Shown: in pieces, positions 6,921-15,661 of the stretch
Numbering within the stretch: the stretch's first letter is position 1
How the letters are laid out: each line of letters starts with the position of its first letter
Source: Oribacterium sp. P6A1
GTDB lineage: Bacteria; Bacillota; Clostridia; Lachnospirales; Lachnospiraceae
DNA length: 64,000 nt
Direction: 5' to 3'
Assembly: GCF_000702885.1 (NCBI RefSeq)
Contig: NZ_JNKO01000002.1
Coordinates: forward strand, 124,001 to 188,000
Notes under the pieces: model-generated
What the model saw: the letters and a program-made list of their open reading frames with translations, nothing else
Database searches by the model: none
Told to the model about the DNA's origin: nothing
Translations under genes and position numbers: made by a program

Positions 6921-8759
6921 ATGCCGATAAATAATTCGAAACATCATAAACATTTAAAAACATTTGGCATCGTACTGATAGTTGTTATTATATTTATCCT
7001 GAGTTTTTTTAGGTGGCTGTTTTATGTTTCAAAACAGAATACGGTCAATACGTGGAAAAACTCCGTCACAAGGGTAGCGGGTGATGCGGAATACTACCTC
7101 ATTATGCCTGTCCATGCCATACAGTTCACGGCTGTACAGGTGGAGAAGATGCTGGATAAAGATATGCCGGTTGAAACCATACAGGATTATCTCGTGCAGC
7201 AATCCGGAGTCTATTCAAATATAATTGAAAGCAACCATACCGGTATATATGGTTACTGTAAAGGAACATATCTGAATGGTTCGGGATGGGTGCCGGATGA
7301 GAGATATGCTCCAAGAGAACGTCCATGGTATATTGATGCCATAATTGCGAATGGAGAGGTTGCTTTTGTCCAGCCATACTACAATTTTCAGACGAAAACC
7401 ATGATGATGTCAGTAAGCAAGATGCTCTCTGATGGTGAGAGCGTTGTATCCATGGACATATTTCTGGACGGACTTCAGGCTATGGTTGAGAAAATAAATG
7501 GGGCCGACAACATTGATTCCGTTATTGTTATGGCCGATGATGGATTTGTGGTGTCTCATTCAAATCCGGCCGAAATCGGAGTCAGGTACCTTGAGAGTAA
7601 AGATGAGTACAAGAAGAGCCTGGCAAAAAATGTTTTAAATTCGGATGAAAGCACCTTTTCTCTGAATGCGGCTGATAAGAAGACCATGGTCTTTTCGGAG
7701 AAGATCAACAATAACTGGTATGTGATTTTTATCCTGGATGAAAATAAACTGTTTGGATCTCTTCAGTTTATCTATCTCTTTTCTGCAGTGGCTCTTTTGG
7801 CTGCAATTATCTCGCTTTTGATGCTGTTCTATGTGTTCCATACAAAGTATATCGAAGCCGAGGAGCTGTCTCACGATATCCAGGCGGTGGCCAATATTTA
7901 TGCCGCTGTGTACAGGATAAACATTAAAACAAATCACGCCAGACTCTTGAGAATCACCGGAAAGTTTGATCCTCTTATGGAGGGCGGAGTATATGATTAT
8001 AACGGACCGCTTCCTGATCTGATTAAGCTTTTTGCAGCTGATCAGTCGAGAGATACACTCATAAACTTTCTTGACAAGAGCACCTATGAGGAACGCCTCA
8101 GAGAAAGCAATTCTCTTTCCCATGAGTTTTTGGATAAGAATGAAAGGTGGATAAGAGTACAGCTTATTGAGGTTGACAGAGATGATGATGGTAATCTCCT
8201 GCATGTCATGTGGGCGTTTGAGTCCATAGATGAAGACAGGAAACAGAGGGAGAGCCTTAAGCTTCTGGCTGAAACGGATGCCATGACGGGAATAAAGAAC
8301 AGGAAGGGCGGAGAAGCCAGAATACGGGAGGCGATGGCTGAAGGAACCAAGGGAATGTTCATTCTTGTGGATGCGGATCATTTCAAATCTGTTAATGATG
8401 ATTTCGGTCATGACGTGGGAGACAAGGTTATAATCACCATTGCAGATTGTCTGAGAAGAACATTCAGAGATTCGGATATAGTATTCCGTTTGGGGGGTGA
8501 TGAGTTCGCGGCTTTTGCGCCAACTGTGGAAACCGAGGAAATCGGCAGACGTATCATCAGAAGACTTTATGACAACATTGAAATGGTGGATATTCCTGAG
8601 ATGAAGGGCAGAAGGATAACCATAAGTGTCGGCGCAACTTTTTATCCCGCAGACAGAAATGATTCCTTTGATGCTATGTATCAGAGAGCGGATAAAGGAA
8701 TGTATGAAAGTAAGAAGCAGGAAGGGAATGCCCTTTCGTTCAATAGGGGAGAATTGTAG
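6921..8759 (+). CDS. Cache-domain diguanylate cyclase
   Basis: A 612-residue signalling protein. A transmembrane helix (about 12-33) is followed by a long extracytoplasmic Cache-type region (about 40-275, with the YAPRERPWY signature), a second helix (about 280-305), a PAS-like segment (about 320-440) and a GGDEF domain (about 450-610). The active-site GGDEF is intact in FRLGGDEFA near residue 523. RDSD lies five residues upstream and matches the RxxD inhibitory site, so it should make c-di-GMP with product feedback. It follows the ECF S-like gene by 73 nt and ends the signalling cluster. The ligand is unknown. Confidence 0.93.
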   Translation: MPINNSKHHKHLKTFGIVLIVVIIFILSFFRWLFYVSKQNTVNTWKNSVTRVAGDAEYYLIMPVHAIQFTAVQVEKMLDKDMPVETIQDYLVQQSGVYSNIIESNHTGIYGYCKGTYLNGSGWVPDERYAPRERPWYIDAIIANGEVAFVQPYYNFQTKTMMMSVSKMLSDGESVVSMDIFLDGLQAMVEKINGADNIDSVIVMADDGFVVSHSNPAEIGVRYLESKDEYKKSLAKNVLNSDESTFSLNAADKKTMVFSEKINNNWYVIFILDENKLFGSLQFIYLFSAVALLAAIISLLMLFYVFHTKYIEAEELSHDIQAVANIYAAVYRINIKTNHARLLRITGKFDPLMEGGVYDYNGPLPDLIKLFAADQSRDTLINFLDKSTYEERLRESNSLSHEFLDKNERWIRVQLIEVDRDDDGNLLHVMWAFESIDEDRKQRESLKLLAETDAMTGIKNRKGGEARIREAMAEGTKGMFILVDADHFKSVNDDFGHDVGDKVIITIADCLRRTFRDSDIVFRLGGDEFAAFAPTVETEEIGRRIIRRLYDNIEMVDIPEMKGRRITISVGATFYPADRNDSFDAMYQRADKGMYESKKQEGNALSFNRGEL

Positions 8760-8849
8760 GTTCTTAGATCAGGAATGGATTCTTTCCGGCCTGTCCCGTC
8801 ATATAGATCCGATAGAAAGAAATTATTAGAAAAAGGATATATTTATATA

Positions 8850-8893
8850 TACCCTCTTTATGAAATGCAAGGATTTGTTTCATAAAGAGGGTA
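8850..8893. terminator. Probable terminator hairpin downstream of the diguanylate cyclase
   Basis: A 16-bp perfect stem (8850-8865 with 8878-8893) has a 12-nt loop and AT-rich flanks on both sides. The T-tract is short and interrupted, so it is a moderate terminator. The rest of the 380-bp gap before the hydrogenase operon is AT-rich and likely holds its promoter: TTGATA at 8935-8940 lies 17 bp from AATAAT at 8958-8963. It also contains a 10-bp palindrome, ATTGTACAAT, near 9025-9034. Confidence 0.6.
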
Positions 8894-9139
8894 TTATTAT
8901 GCGTTAATTCGCGGAGAACATCTGATATTGACTATTGATAAATGTTTAACCAATAGAAATAATCTATATTATATACAATGATTGCTACATAATTAACAGT
9001 AAACTGCCCATAATAGAATAAAAAATTGTACAATATTTATTTACAAATTGGTTTTTTAGTGGTTCAATCTTACTTAGACACTAAGATTTGATGTGATTTC
9101 TGCTTGAGAAATTACATTGGGAAGTAAGGAGGAGACACC

Positions 9140-10972
9140 ATGAGTAGATTGAGCATTGTAACACAAAACAATGCTATGAAAACGGTGGAAGATCTTTATA
9201 AGGATCTTGAACGAAGGATAACAGCCAGTCAGCCCGGATTATGTCCGGTAGACCTGGCTGCATCTTTTTTGCACCTTTGCCACGCTCAGTCCTGTGGAAA
9301 GTGTGTTCCGTGCCGTATAGGATTAGGACAGCTGGAGCTGCTGATCGAATCCGTTCTTGACGGCACTGCCACTATGGAGACATTGAAAGTAATAGAACAG
9401 ACTGCGGAAAGCATCTATTTTTCTGCGGATTGTGCCATAGGCTCAGAAGCGGCCAGAATGGTACTTAAGGGCATCAGAGGTTTCAGGGATGATTATGAAG
9501 AGCATGTTCTTCACGGACGCTGTTCGGGACACCAGGATCAGCCGGTTCCTTGTGTTTCACAGTGTCCTGCCCATGTGGACATACCGGGATATATTTCACT
9601 GATACATGAGGGAAGATATAATGATGCGGTTGCTCTTATCAGGAAGGATAATCCGTTCCCTGCAGTTTGCGGCATGATCTGTGAACATCCCTGTGAAGTT
9701 CGCTGCCGCAGGACTATGGTAGATGACCCTATCAATATTCGTGGATTGAAAAAGTTTGCCGTAGAGCATGAGGATGAGTTCAGAATAGGTGACAGGCAGC
9801 CTGCTACAGGAAAGAAGGTTGCGGTTGTGGGCGGAGGTCCGGCAGGACTTTCTGCAGCATATTATCTTTCTCTGATGGGACATGAAGTTGTGGTTTATGA
9901 GCAGAGAAAGAAGGCAGGAGGAATGCTCCGTTACGGTATTCCGGCATATCGACTCCCAAGAGAAGCCCTTGATGCAGAGATCGAATGCCTGAAGAAGAGC
10001 GGATTTACCATCAGGACTGATGTCAGCATCGGAAAGGATGTTTCCATTGCCGAACTCAGAGATCAGTATGATGCCATGTTTGTGGCCATAGGAGCCCATA
10101 CCGACAAAAAGATCGGTATAGAGGGAGAGGACGCCAAGGGGGTTATTTCAGCGGTTGAGATGCTGCGAGCAATAGGAGATGATGATTATCCTGATTTCAC
10201 AGGAATGGATATAGCTGTTGTTGGCGGCGGTAATGTCGCTATGGATGTTGCCCGTTCTGCCATCAGATGCAATGCAAAATCTGTAAAGATCCTTTACAGA
10301 AGAAGAATCAGCGATATGACTGCGCTTCCCGAGGAAGTTGAGGGAGCTATCGCTGACGGCTGTGAGGTGGTTGAGCTTCATGCACCTCTCCGTATAGAGA
10401 AAAATGAAGACGATACAGTAGCTGCTATATGGGTTCAGCCCCAGATAGTGGGACCTATCAGGGACGGAAGACCCAAGCCTGTTTCTGCCGATACAGAGGA
10501 AGTACGTATTCCCTGCGACAGAGTTCTCGTTGCCATCGGACAGGGTATAGATTCAATGAAGTTTGGTGAGTACGGTATTCCTGTTGAACGTGGTCATATC
10601 GATGCCTTTGATACCAGTGATATCCGTGACAAGGAAGGGGTATTTGCAGGCGGAGACTGTGTTACAGGTCCTGCAACTGTTATACGTGCCATTGCGGCAG
10701 GAAAAGTGGCAGCTGCGAACATAGATGAGTATCTTGGCTTCTTCCATGAGATAAAGTCAGACATTGACCTTCCTCCGGTTCGTTTTGATGATCATAAGCC
10801 CTGCGGAAGAGTCAATATGAAGGAGCGTTCACCTGAAGAAAGAAAGCATGACTTCAAGCTTATGGAATGTGGTATGTCTCATCAGGAGGCATGTCAGGAA
10901 TCCGGCAGATGTCTGCATTGTGATCACTTCGGATACGGAATCTTCAAAGGAGGCAGAGAAGCAAAATGGTAA
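9140..10972 (+). CDS. NuoF-type Fe-S domain fused to a GltD-like NAD(P)H-dependent flavoprotein
   Basis: A 610-residue fusion. Residues about 35-110 match the [4Fe-4S]-binding segment of NuoF-type subunits (C52, C55 and C58 in CGKCVPCR, plus C98). The FMN/NADH-binding part of NuoF is absent. Residues about 125-540 match the GltD/glutamate synthase small-subunit family, with a Cys-rich N-terminus (PCVSQCPAHVDIP, ICEHPCEVRC), an FAD GGGPAG motif near 229 and an NAD(P) GGGNVA motif near 371. It overlaps the hydrogenase gene by 7 nt, so it probably passes electrons between NAD(P)H and the hydrogenase. It has a strong AGGAGG site. Confidence 0.88.
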   Translation: MSRLSIVTQNNAMKTVEDLYKDLERRITASQPGLCPVDLAASFLHLCHAQSCGKCVPCRIGLGQLELLIESVLDGTATMETLKVIEQTAESIYFSADCAIGSEAARMVLKGIRGFRDDYEEHVLHGRCSGHQDQPVPCVSQCPAHVDIPGYISLIHEGRYNDAVALIRKDNPFPAVCGMICEHPCEVRCRRTMVDDPINIRGLKKFAVEHEDEFRIGDRQPATGKKVAVVGGGPAGLSAAYYLSLMGHEVVVYEQRKKAGGMLRYGIPAYRLPREALDAEIECLKKSGFTIRTDVSIGKDVSIAELRDQYDAMFVAIGAHTDKKIGIEGEDAKGVISAVEMLRAIGDDDYPDFTGMDIAVVGGGNVAMDVARSAIRCNAKSVKILYRRRISDMTALPEEVEGAIADGCEVVELHAPLRIEKNEDDTVAAIWVQPQIVGPIRDGRPKPVSADTEEVRIPCDRVLVAIGQGIDSMKFGEYGIPVERGHIDAFDTSDIRDKEGVFAGGDCVTGPATVIRAIAAGKVAAANIDEYLGFFHEIKSDIDLPPVRFDDHKPCGRVNMKERSPEERKHDFKLMECGMSHQEACQESGRCLHCDHFGYGIFKGGREAKW

Positions 10973-12699
10973 ATGTTACGATAGACGGAATTAATATACA
11001 GGTTCCCGAAAAGACAACTATACTGGATGCTGCCTCTCAGGCAGGAGTCCATATTCCCACACTCTGTTTCATGAAGGAACTCAATGAAATAGGAGCATGC
11101 AGGGTTTGCGTCGTTGAAGTTGAGGGTTACGACAGACTGTTCACAGCCTGCAACAATACGGTAGCAGAAGGTATGGTGATCCATACAAATTCAAAGAAGG
11201 CGAGAGATGCGAGAAAGGTCAATGTCAAGCTCATCCTTTCCCAGCACAACACCAACTGTGCGGTTTGCGTCCGCAGCGGCAACTGTACTTTGCAGAAGGT
11301 TGCCAATGATCTTAATGTGCACAGCCTTCCTTACAAGAAACTGCTTCCCGAGAATCATGGAAGCCATAAGTTCCCGCTTATAAGAGATTATGACAAGTGT
11401 ATCAAGTGCATGCGTTGTATACAGGTATGTGACAAGATTCAGAATACAAATATCTGGGATGTTGTTAATACAGGCTCCAGGGTGACTGTTGATGTTACCG
11501 GGGCTTATAATCTTGAGGATTCACAGTGTGCTCTTTGCGGACAGTGTATCACTCACTGTCCTGTAGGTGCCCTTCGCGAGCGTGATGATGTGGATCGTGT
11601 ACTTGAAGCTGTGGAAGATCCCAACAAGATAACAGTTGTTCAGATAGCTCCATCCATTCGTGCGGCATGGGGAGAGCCTTTTGGACTGGATCCTGAATTT
11701 GCAACTGTTAAGCGTCTTGCGGCAGCCCTCAGAAGAGTTGGTGTTGACTATGTATTTGATACCAACTTTACAGCTGACCTGACCATCATGGAGGAGGGGT
11801 CTGAGTTTGTTGAAAAGCTCTCACATCCTGAAAAGAACAAATTCCCTATGTTCACTTCCTGCTGTCCGGGCTGGGTAAGATATGTGAAGGCACATTATCC
11901 CGAGTTTGTTGATCAGCTTTCCAGTGCCAAGTCTCCCCAGCAGATGTTCGGAGCTGTGGCTAAGAGCTATTTTGCGGAGAAGCTTAATGTTGATCCATCA
12001 AAGATCTTCTGCATATCCATCATGCCTTGTCTTGCCAAGAAGGCAGAGTGCGCATATCCGTCCATGGTTGATGCTCAGGGTGATCCTGAGGTTGACTGCT
12101 CACTTACAACCCGTGAGGTGAACCGGCTCATCCGTTCGGAACAGATCATTGTAAAGGATCTTCCGGAAGAAGAACTGGATATGCCATTCGGTATAGGCTC
12201 CGGCGCCGGCAACATCTTCGGAGCTACAGGCGGAGTTATGGAAGCTGCTCTCAGAAGCGCATACTATCTTGTGAATAAGAAGAATCCCGACCCCGATGCA
12301 TTTAAGGCTGTACGAGGTATGGACGGATGGAAGGAAGCGGAGTTCGAGCTTGGCGGAAAGACTCTTAAGGTTGCGGTTACAAACGGTCTCGGCAATGCAA
12401 ACAAGCTTCTTACCTACCTTAAGCAGGGCCGCGTAAAGTATGATTTTGTTGAAGTTATGGCCTGCCCCGGAGGCTGCGTAGGCGGCGGCGGACAGCCTAT
12501 TCATGACGGTGTAGAGATGGCACCGGAAAGAGCTCCGATTCTCTACTCACAGGATAAGAGCATGAAACTTCGTTTTTCTCATGAGAATCCTTCTGTGGCA
12601 GAGGCTTACAGGGAATACTTTGAGGCACCTCTTTCGGAAAAGTCTCATCATCTTCTCCATACAGACCATCATGCATGGAAGATGCCCGGAGAAAAATAA
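10966..12699 (+). CDS. hydA: [FeFe] hydrogenase, group A
   Basis: A 577-residue enzyme for reversible H2 production. The N-terminus has a 2Fe-2S ferredoxin-like domain (CFMKELNEIGACRVC), a His/Cys cluster (HNTNCAVCVRSGNC) and two 4Fe-4S sites (CIKCMRCIQVC, CALCGQCITHC). All H-cluster motifs are intact: TSCCPGW at about 297, MPCLAKKAE at about 353 and EVMACPGGCVGGGGQP at about 496. Domain content and length fit the M3-type enzymes. The pairing with a GltD-like partner is the context reported for group A2 hydrogenases. Maturases (HydE/F/G) are not in this window. It is cytoplasmic, with no signal peptide. Confidence 0.95.
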   Translation: MVNVTIDGINIQVPEKTTILDAASQAGVHIPTLCFMKELNEIGACRVCVVEVEGYDRLFTACNNTVAEGMVIHTNSKKARDARKVNVKLILSQHNTNCAVCVRSGNCTLQKVANDLNVHSLPYKKLLPENHGSHKFPLIRDYDKCIKCMRCIQVCDKIQNTNIWDVVNTGSRVTVDVTGAYNLEDSQCALCGQCITHCPVGALRERDDVDRVLEAVEDPNKITVVQIAPSIRAAWGEPFGLDPEFATVKRLAAALRRVGVDYVFDTNFTADLTIMEEGSEFVEKLSHPEKNKFPMFTSCCPGWVRYVKAHYPEFVDQLSSAKSPQQMFGAVAKSYFAEKLNVDPSKIFCISIMPCLAKKAECAYPSMVDAQGDPEVDCSLTTREVNRLIRSEQIIVKDLPEEELDMPFGIGSGAGNIFGATGGVMEAALRSAYYLVNKKNPDPDAFKAVRGMDGWKEAEFELGGKTLKVAVTNGLGNANKLLTYLKQGRVKYDFVEVMACPGGCVGGGGQPIHDGVEMAPERAPILYSQDKSMKLRFSHENPSVAEAYREYFEAPLSEKSHHLLHTDHHAWKMPGEK

Positions 12700-12709
12700 A
12701 AATTTTACG

Positions 12710-12739
12710 GACCTCACACCGGAAGGTGCGGGGTCTTTT
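12710..12739 (+). terminator. Terminator of the hydrogenase operon
   Basis: An 11-bp stem with one mismatch (12710-12720 with 12725-12735) has a GGAA tetraloop and a short T-run (TTTTCTGTT). Confidence 0.75.
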
Positions 12740-12760
12740 CTGTTGTCAGGCCGATGATGC

Positions 12761-12870
12761 CCGGCATTCACACATTCGTGTGCATAGAGCAGGAATCCTT
12801 ACAGATTCCTTTGAAGCGCTCAAAGCCGCGTGGCTCCTTCGATTAAAAATCGAAGGCAGTTGTGATGCGG
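12761..12870 (+). other. Multi-hairpin intergenic region between hydA and the Crp/Fnr regulator
   Basis: Three short perfect hairpins follow one another: CACAC/GTGTG (12769-12782), GGAATC/GATTCC (12793-12810) and CCTTCGATT/AATCGAAGG (12836-12856). A further loose pairing (about 12761-12772 with 12861-12870) could close them into one unit. No second copy is visible in the window. It may be a leader of the regulator gene or a small RNA; nothing stronger can be said. Confidence 0.4.
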
Positions 12871-12996
12871 AACACTCATAACTCACTTCCTTTTGCCATG
12901 TAAAACGACTACGTTATTCGTATTCCGGTGGGTCATAATAGAAGAATGCAAAAGACCGTTGCGTATGCAACGAAAATGAAATAGAATAGGAACATT

Positions 12997-13656
12997 ATGA
13001 AAAAAGAGATTACATATAAGGATATCCCGTTATTTGCCAATATCAAAGAGATGGATCTGAATCAGCTGTTTACCTGCCTTCGAAGTTATAAGCAGAAATA
13101 CAAGCGGGGAGAGAATATCATAATGGAACAGGACAATGTCCAGTATATAGGAGTTGTACTGTCCGGTATGGTACACATGCTGAAGGATGATATCTGGGGA
13201 AACCAGACGCTTCTCGGGTTTATGGAGCCCGGAGAACTCATCGGAGAGAGCTTTGCCGTTCGGCGGTCAACGGAATCCTATGTCAGGTTTCAGGCTGTCA
13301 AGGATTCGGAAATCATATTTCTTGCGGCATCCAGTATCATACATAACTGTCCTAGACAATGCGGCTTTCATGCCCAGATAACCCAGAATATGTTTCAGCT
13401 TATGGGAGAGAAAACTGTACAGCTTATGGAGAAGATAGAGGTATCGTCCAAATCTTCCTTAAGAGATAAGATACTTGCCTATCTCTCTCTTATGTCCCAG
13501 AAACAGAATTCAAGATATATAGAGTCACCTCTTACAAGGACCGAGCTTGCGGAATATCTCTGTGCCAACAGAAGTGCCATGACCAGGGAGCTTGCGGCCA
13601 TGAAGGAGGAAGGCATACTCGATTATGATAAAAATACCTACAATCTGAAAAAGTAA
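12997..13656 (+). CDS. Crp/Fnr-family transcription regulator
   Basis: A 219-residue regulator with an N-terminal cyclic-nucleotide-binding-like sensor fold (about 15-125) and a C-terminal winged helix-turn-helix (about 150-215, with LTRTELAEYLCANRSAMTRE as the recognition helix region). There is no Fnr-type four-Cys cluster, so it is not an oxygen sensor of the classical kind; the effector is unknown. It is probably co-transcribed with the membrane protein gene that starts 11 nt downstream. Its position after the hydrogenase genes makes them candidate targets, which is inference. Confidence 0.9.
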   Translation: MKKEITYKDIPLFANIKEMDLNQLFTCLRSYKQKYKRGENIIMEQDNVQYIGVVLSGMVHMLKDDIWGNQTLLGFMEPGELIGESFAVRRSTESYVRFQAVKDSEIIFLAASSIIHNCPRQCGFHAQITQNMFQLMGEKTVQLMEKIEVSSKSSLRDKILAYLSLMSQKQNSRYIESPLTRTELAEYLCANRSAMTRELAAMKEEGILDYDKNTYNLKK

Positions 13657-13666
13657 AGGAATACAA

Positions 13667-14665
13667 ATGGATAAAAAGACTTTAAAGATCACCTACGGTG
13701 CCATGATTGTGGCTCTTTTCGGAGTGCTTCTTTTGATAAACAGGCAGACCGGAGGAATGTTCCAGGGTATACTGCTGTACATTCTTCCCATTCCCATGGT
13801 TGCCTATGGGGCAAGATACGGCTGGAAAGCAAGTATAGCGGCCTGGGCGGCTGCGACCTTCATAAGCATTTTCGTGAGTACCCCTACAACCATCATCTAT
13901 GCAGCCTGTGAGGCATTTCTTGGTATGGTTCTGGGAACCTGTATTTATCACAAAAAGGATATGACCAGGTCTCTTCTTCTGATAATGTTTCTCTGCGTTA
14001 TTTCGGAGCTTTTCAATGCTGTGATTATTACTGCCCTATCGGGTCAGAGTCTTTCCATGTATGTGAAAGAGATGCAGGAAGGCATGAATCAGTCTATGGA
14101 GCTGATGAGTAAATATATGGGCTCCGATCCGCGGATGGAGTCACAGATCTCCCTTATGAAATCCATGATGTCAGATGCCTTCATAGCAAGGATTCTTCTG
14201 GTGTCTATGGCTTTTGGAGGGGCTGTTCAGGGCTTTATCATATATGAAGTGAGCCTCCTTATACTGAGACGTCTTCATATCGCAGTTCCTAAGCCAAAGC
14301 CCGTTGCTCTCTATACACCGCCCTCATGGACGGCATACCTTGGGATAGTGACCTTTATGCTTTATAATTACACCTTTGCAAAGCCCTTTGAAAATGAAGT
14401 GGTTCAGAGCGTGGCGCAGGTTGCAGGTATAGTGGGAGTTATGTATCTGATGTGTTTCGGCGTCATAGCCGTAACTCTGCTGGTTCAGGTTTACATAACC
14501 AGGGTAAAGCTTGTGGTTGGTATCATGGGATTTCTGAGTCTTTTTATGATGCCTCAGTTGGTTCTCATACTGGGAATCTTTTATGTGGCAGGACAGCTTC
14601 ACAGATTTCTGTTAAGGAAGCTGGGATATGAAGTGCAGGAATTGTCTGATAAACGAATGGGCTGA
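13667..14665 (+). CDS. DUF2232 (YybS-like) membrane protein
   Basis: A 332-residue integral membrane protein with about eight hydrophobic segments and a Met-rich loop near residues 125-165. The overall pattern (ILLYILPIPMVAYGARYGWKAS near the N-terminus) matches the YybS/DUF2232 family, which is distantly related to ECF S components and has no agreed function. It follows the Crp/Fnr gene by 11 nt with AGGAATACAA as ribosome site and ends at a clear terminator, so the two form a small operon. Confidence 0.8.
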   Translation: MDKKTLKITYGAMIVALFGVLLLINRQTGGMFQGILLYILPIPMVAYGARYGWKASIAAWAAATFISIFVSTPTTIIYAACEAFLGMVLGTCIYHKKDMTRSLLLIMFLCVISELFNAVIITALSGQSLSMYVKEMQEGMNQSMELMSKYMGSDPRMESQISLMKSMMSDAFIARILLVSMAFGGAVQGFIIYEVSLLILRRLHIAVPKPKPVALYTPPSWTAYLGIVTFMLYNYTFAKPFENEVVQSVAQVAGIVGVMYLMCFGVIAVTLLVQVYITRVKLVVGIMGFLSLFMMPQLVLILGIFYVAGQLHRFLLRKLGYEVQELSDKRMG

Positions 14666-14688
14666 TTTTTAATATAAAAAGATTTTTG

Positions 14689-14727
14689 GTGCAGATGCCG
14701 GTTTATAGACCCTCATCTGCACTTTTT
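14689..14727 (+). terminator. Intrinsic terminator after the DUF2232 gene
   Basis: GTGCAGATG (14689-14697) pairs with CATCTGCAC (14714-14722), followed by TTTTT. Confidence 0.85.
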
Positions 14728-14793
14728 ATATTTAAAATGTCTTATTTGTTCCGATTTCTGATATAGTATATGTATAAGATGATGGTGGAACAG

Positions 14794-14813
14794 TTTCAAA
14801 CCTGGGTTTGAAA
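14794..14813. promoter_or_regulatory. 20-bp palindrome upstream of the cytidylate kinase-like gene
   Basis: TTTCAAACC and GGTTTGAAA face each other across TG, giving a near-perfect palindrome about 70 bp before the start codon and downstream of AT-rich TATA-like sequence. It could be an operator or a leader hairpin; only symmetry supports it. Confidence 0.35.
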
Positions 14814-14885
14814 AGCGCTTTTACACTGACATCTTATTATTACTTGGACGTAATGTATGGTTTCGTTCAAAAGGAGAGGCAGAGT

Positions 14886-15476
14886 ATGGAATATAAGGTA
14901 ATTACAATCAGCCGTAATTATGGAAGTCACGGACACGAACTTGCTCAGAAACTGAGTGACAGACTTGGGATACCGTATTACGACAGAGACTTTGTACGTA
15001 AGACGGCTGAAGAGAGCGGTTTTTCTCAGGAGCTTATAGATGAAGATGGTGAAAAGATAAAGATGGGAACAAAATTTCTCGAGATGCTGTCACCGGCTTC
15101 ACTTAATTCAAGTCATGATGAAATATTTAAGGCACAGAGCAGAGTTGTACTGGAGCTCACGGCTTCACCCTGTATCATAGTGGGAAGATGTTCCAATTAT
15201 ATACTCAGGGAGGCAGGAATCCCCTCTTTTGATATATATCTTACAGCTGACAGTTCATGGCGTATTGATAACTCCCTGAATCACAAGGTAAAGAAGGAAG
15301 ATGTTACAGAACAGTACTTAGTCAGGAAGGATAATGAGAGAAGCGATTATTACAAGCTCTATACAGGGCATCCCATGGGAATGGCTTCGGACTATACCAT
15401 TTGTCTTGACGTGGGAAAGCTGGGGATGGACAAATGTGTAGATATCATCTGTGATCTTCTAGAGCAGCCTAAATAA
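14886..15476 (+). CDS. Cytidylate kinase-like family protein
   Basis: A 196-residue protein of the cytidylate kinase-like family (AAA/P-loop NMP-kinase fold). The N-terminus ITISRNYGSHGHELAQKLS replaces the classical Walker A with the family's SR-YGS-G-E form. It is shorter than true Cmk and lacks the CMP-binding insert, so its nucleotide role is uncertain. I start it at the ATG at 14886, which has AAAAGGAGAGG just upstream; an in-frame upstream start at 14808 would add 26 residues with no family similarity. Confidence 0.8.
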   Translation: MEYKVITISRNYGSHGHELAQKLSDRLGIPYYDRDFVRKTAEESGFSQELIDEDGEKIKMGTKFLEMLSPASLNSSHDEIFKAQSRVVLELTASPCIIVGRCSNYILREAGIPSFDIYLTADSSWRIDNSLNHKVKKEDVTEQYLVRKDNERSDYYKLYTGHPMGMASDYTICLDVGKLGMDKCVDIICDLLEQPK

Positions 15477-15510
15477 AGACTTCCGTAGTGAATATACAGA
15501 GATTTGTGTT

Positions 15511-15559
15511 ATAATACCCGTATTCTTGCATAAAACGCTGGAATATGGGTATTATTTTA
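15511..15559 (+). terminator. Intrinsic terminator
   Basis: A 15-bp AT-rich stem (15511-15525 with 15541-15555, one G-U) is followed by TTTTAAT. It separates the cytidylate kinase-like gene from argC. Confidence 0.75.
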
Positions 15560-15661
15560 ATAAATATGCATCGTGCTGAATAAAATCAGAATCAGCCGGC
15601 TGCATCGTGACATAGGTTTTAACTAAATGCATAGCTGTTTGAAAGAAAAGAGGAGATGGCA

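Noticed and set aside
7635-8411. 258-codon minus-strand frame inside the diguanylate cyclase gene
   Set aside because: The plus-strand frame encodes clear Cache and GGDEF domains; the antisense product resembles nothing and lacks a ribosome site.
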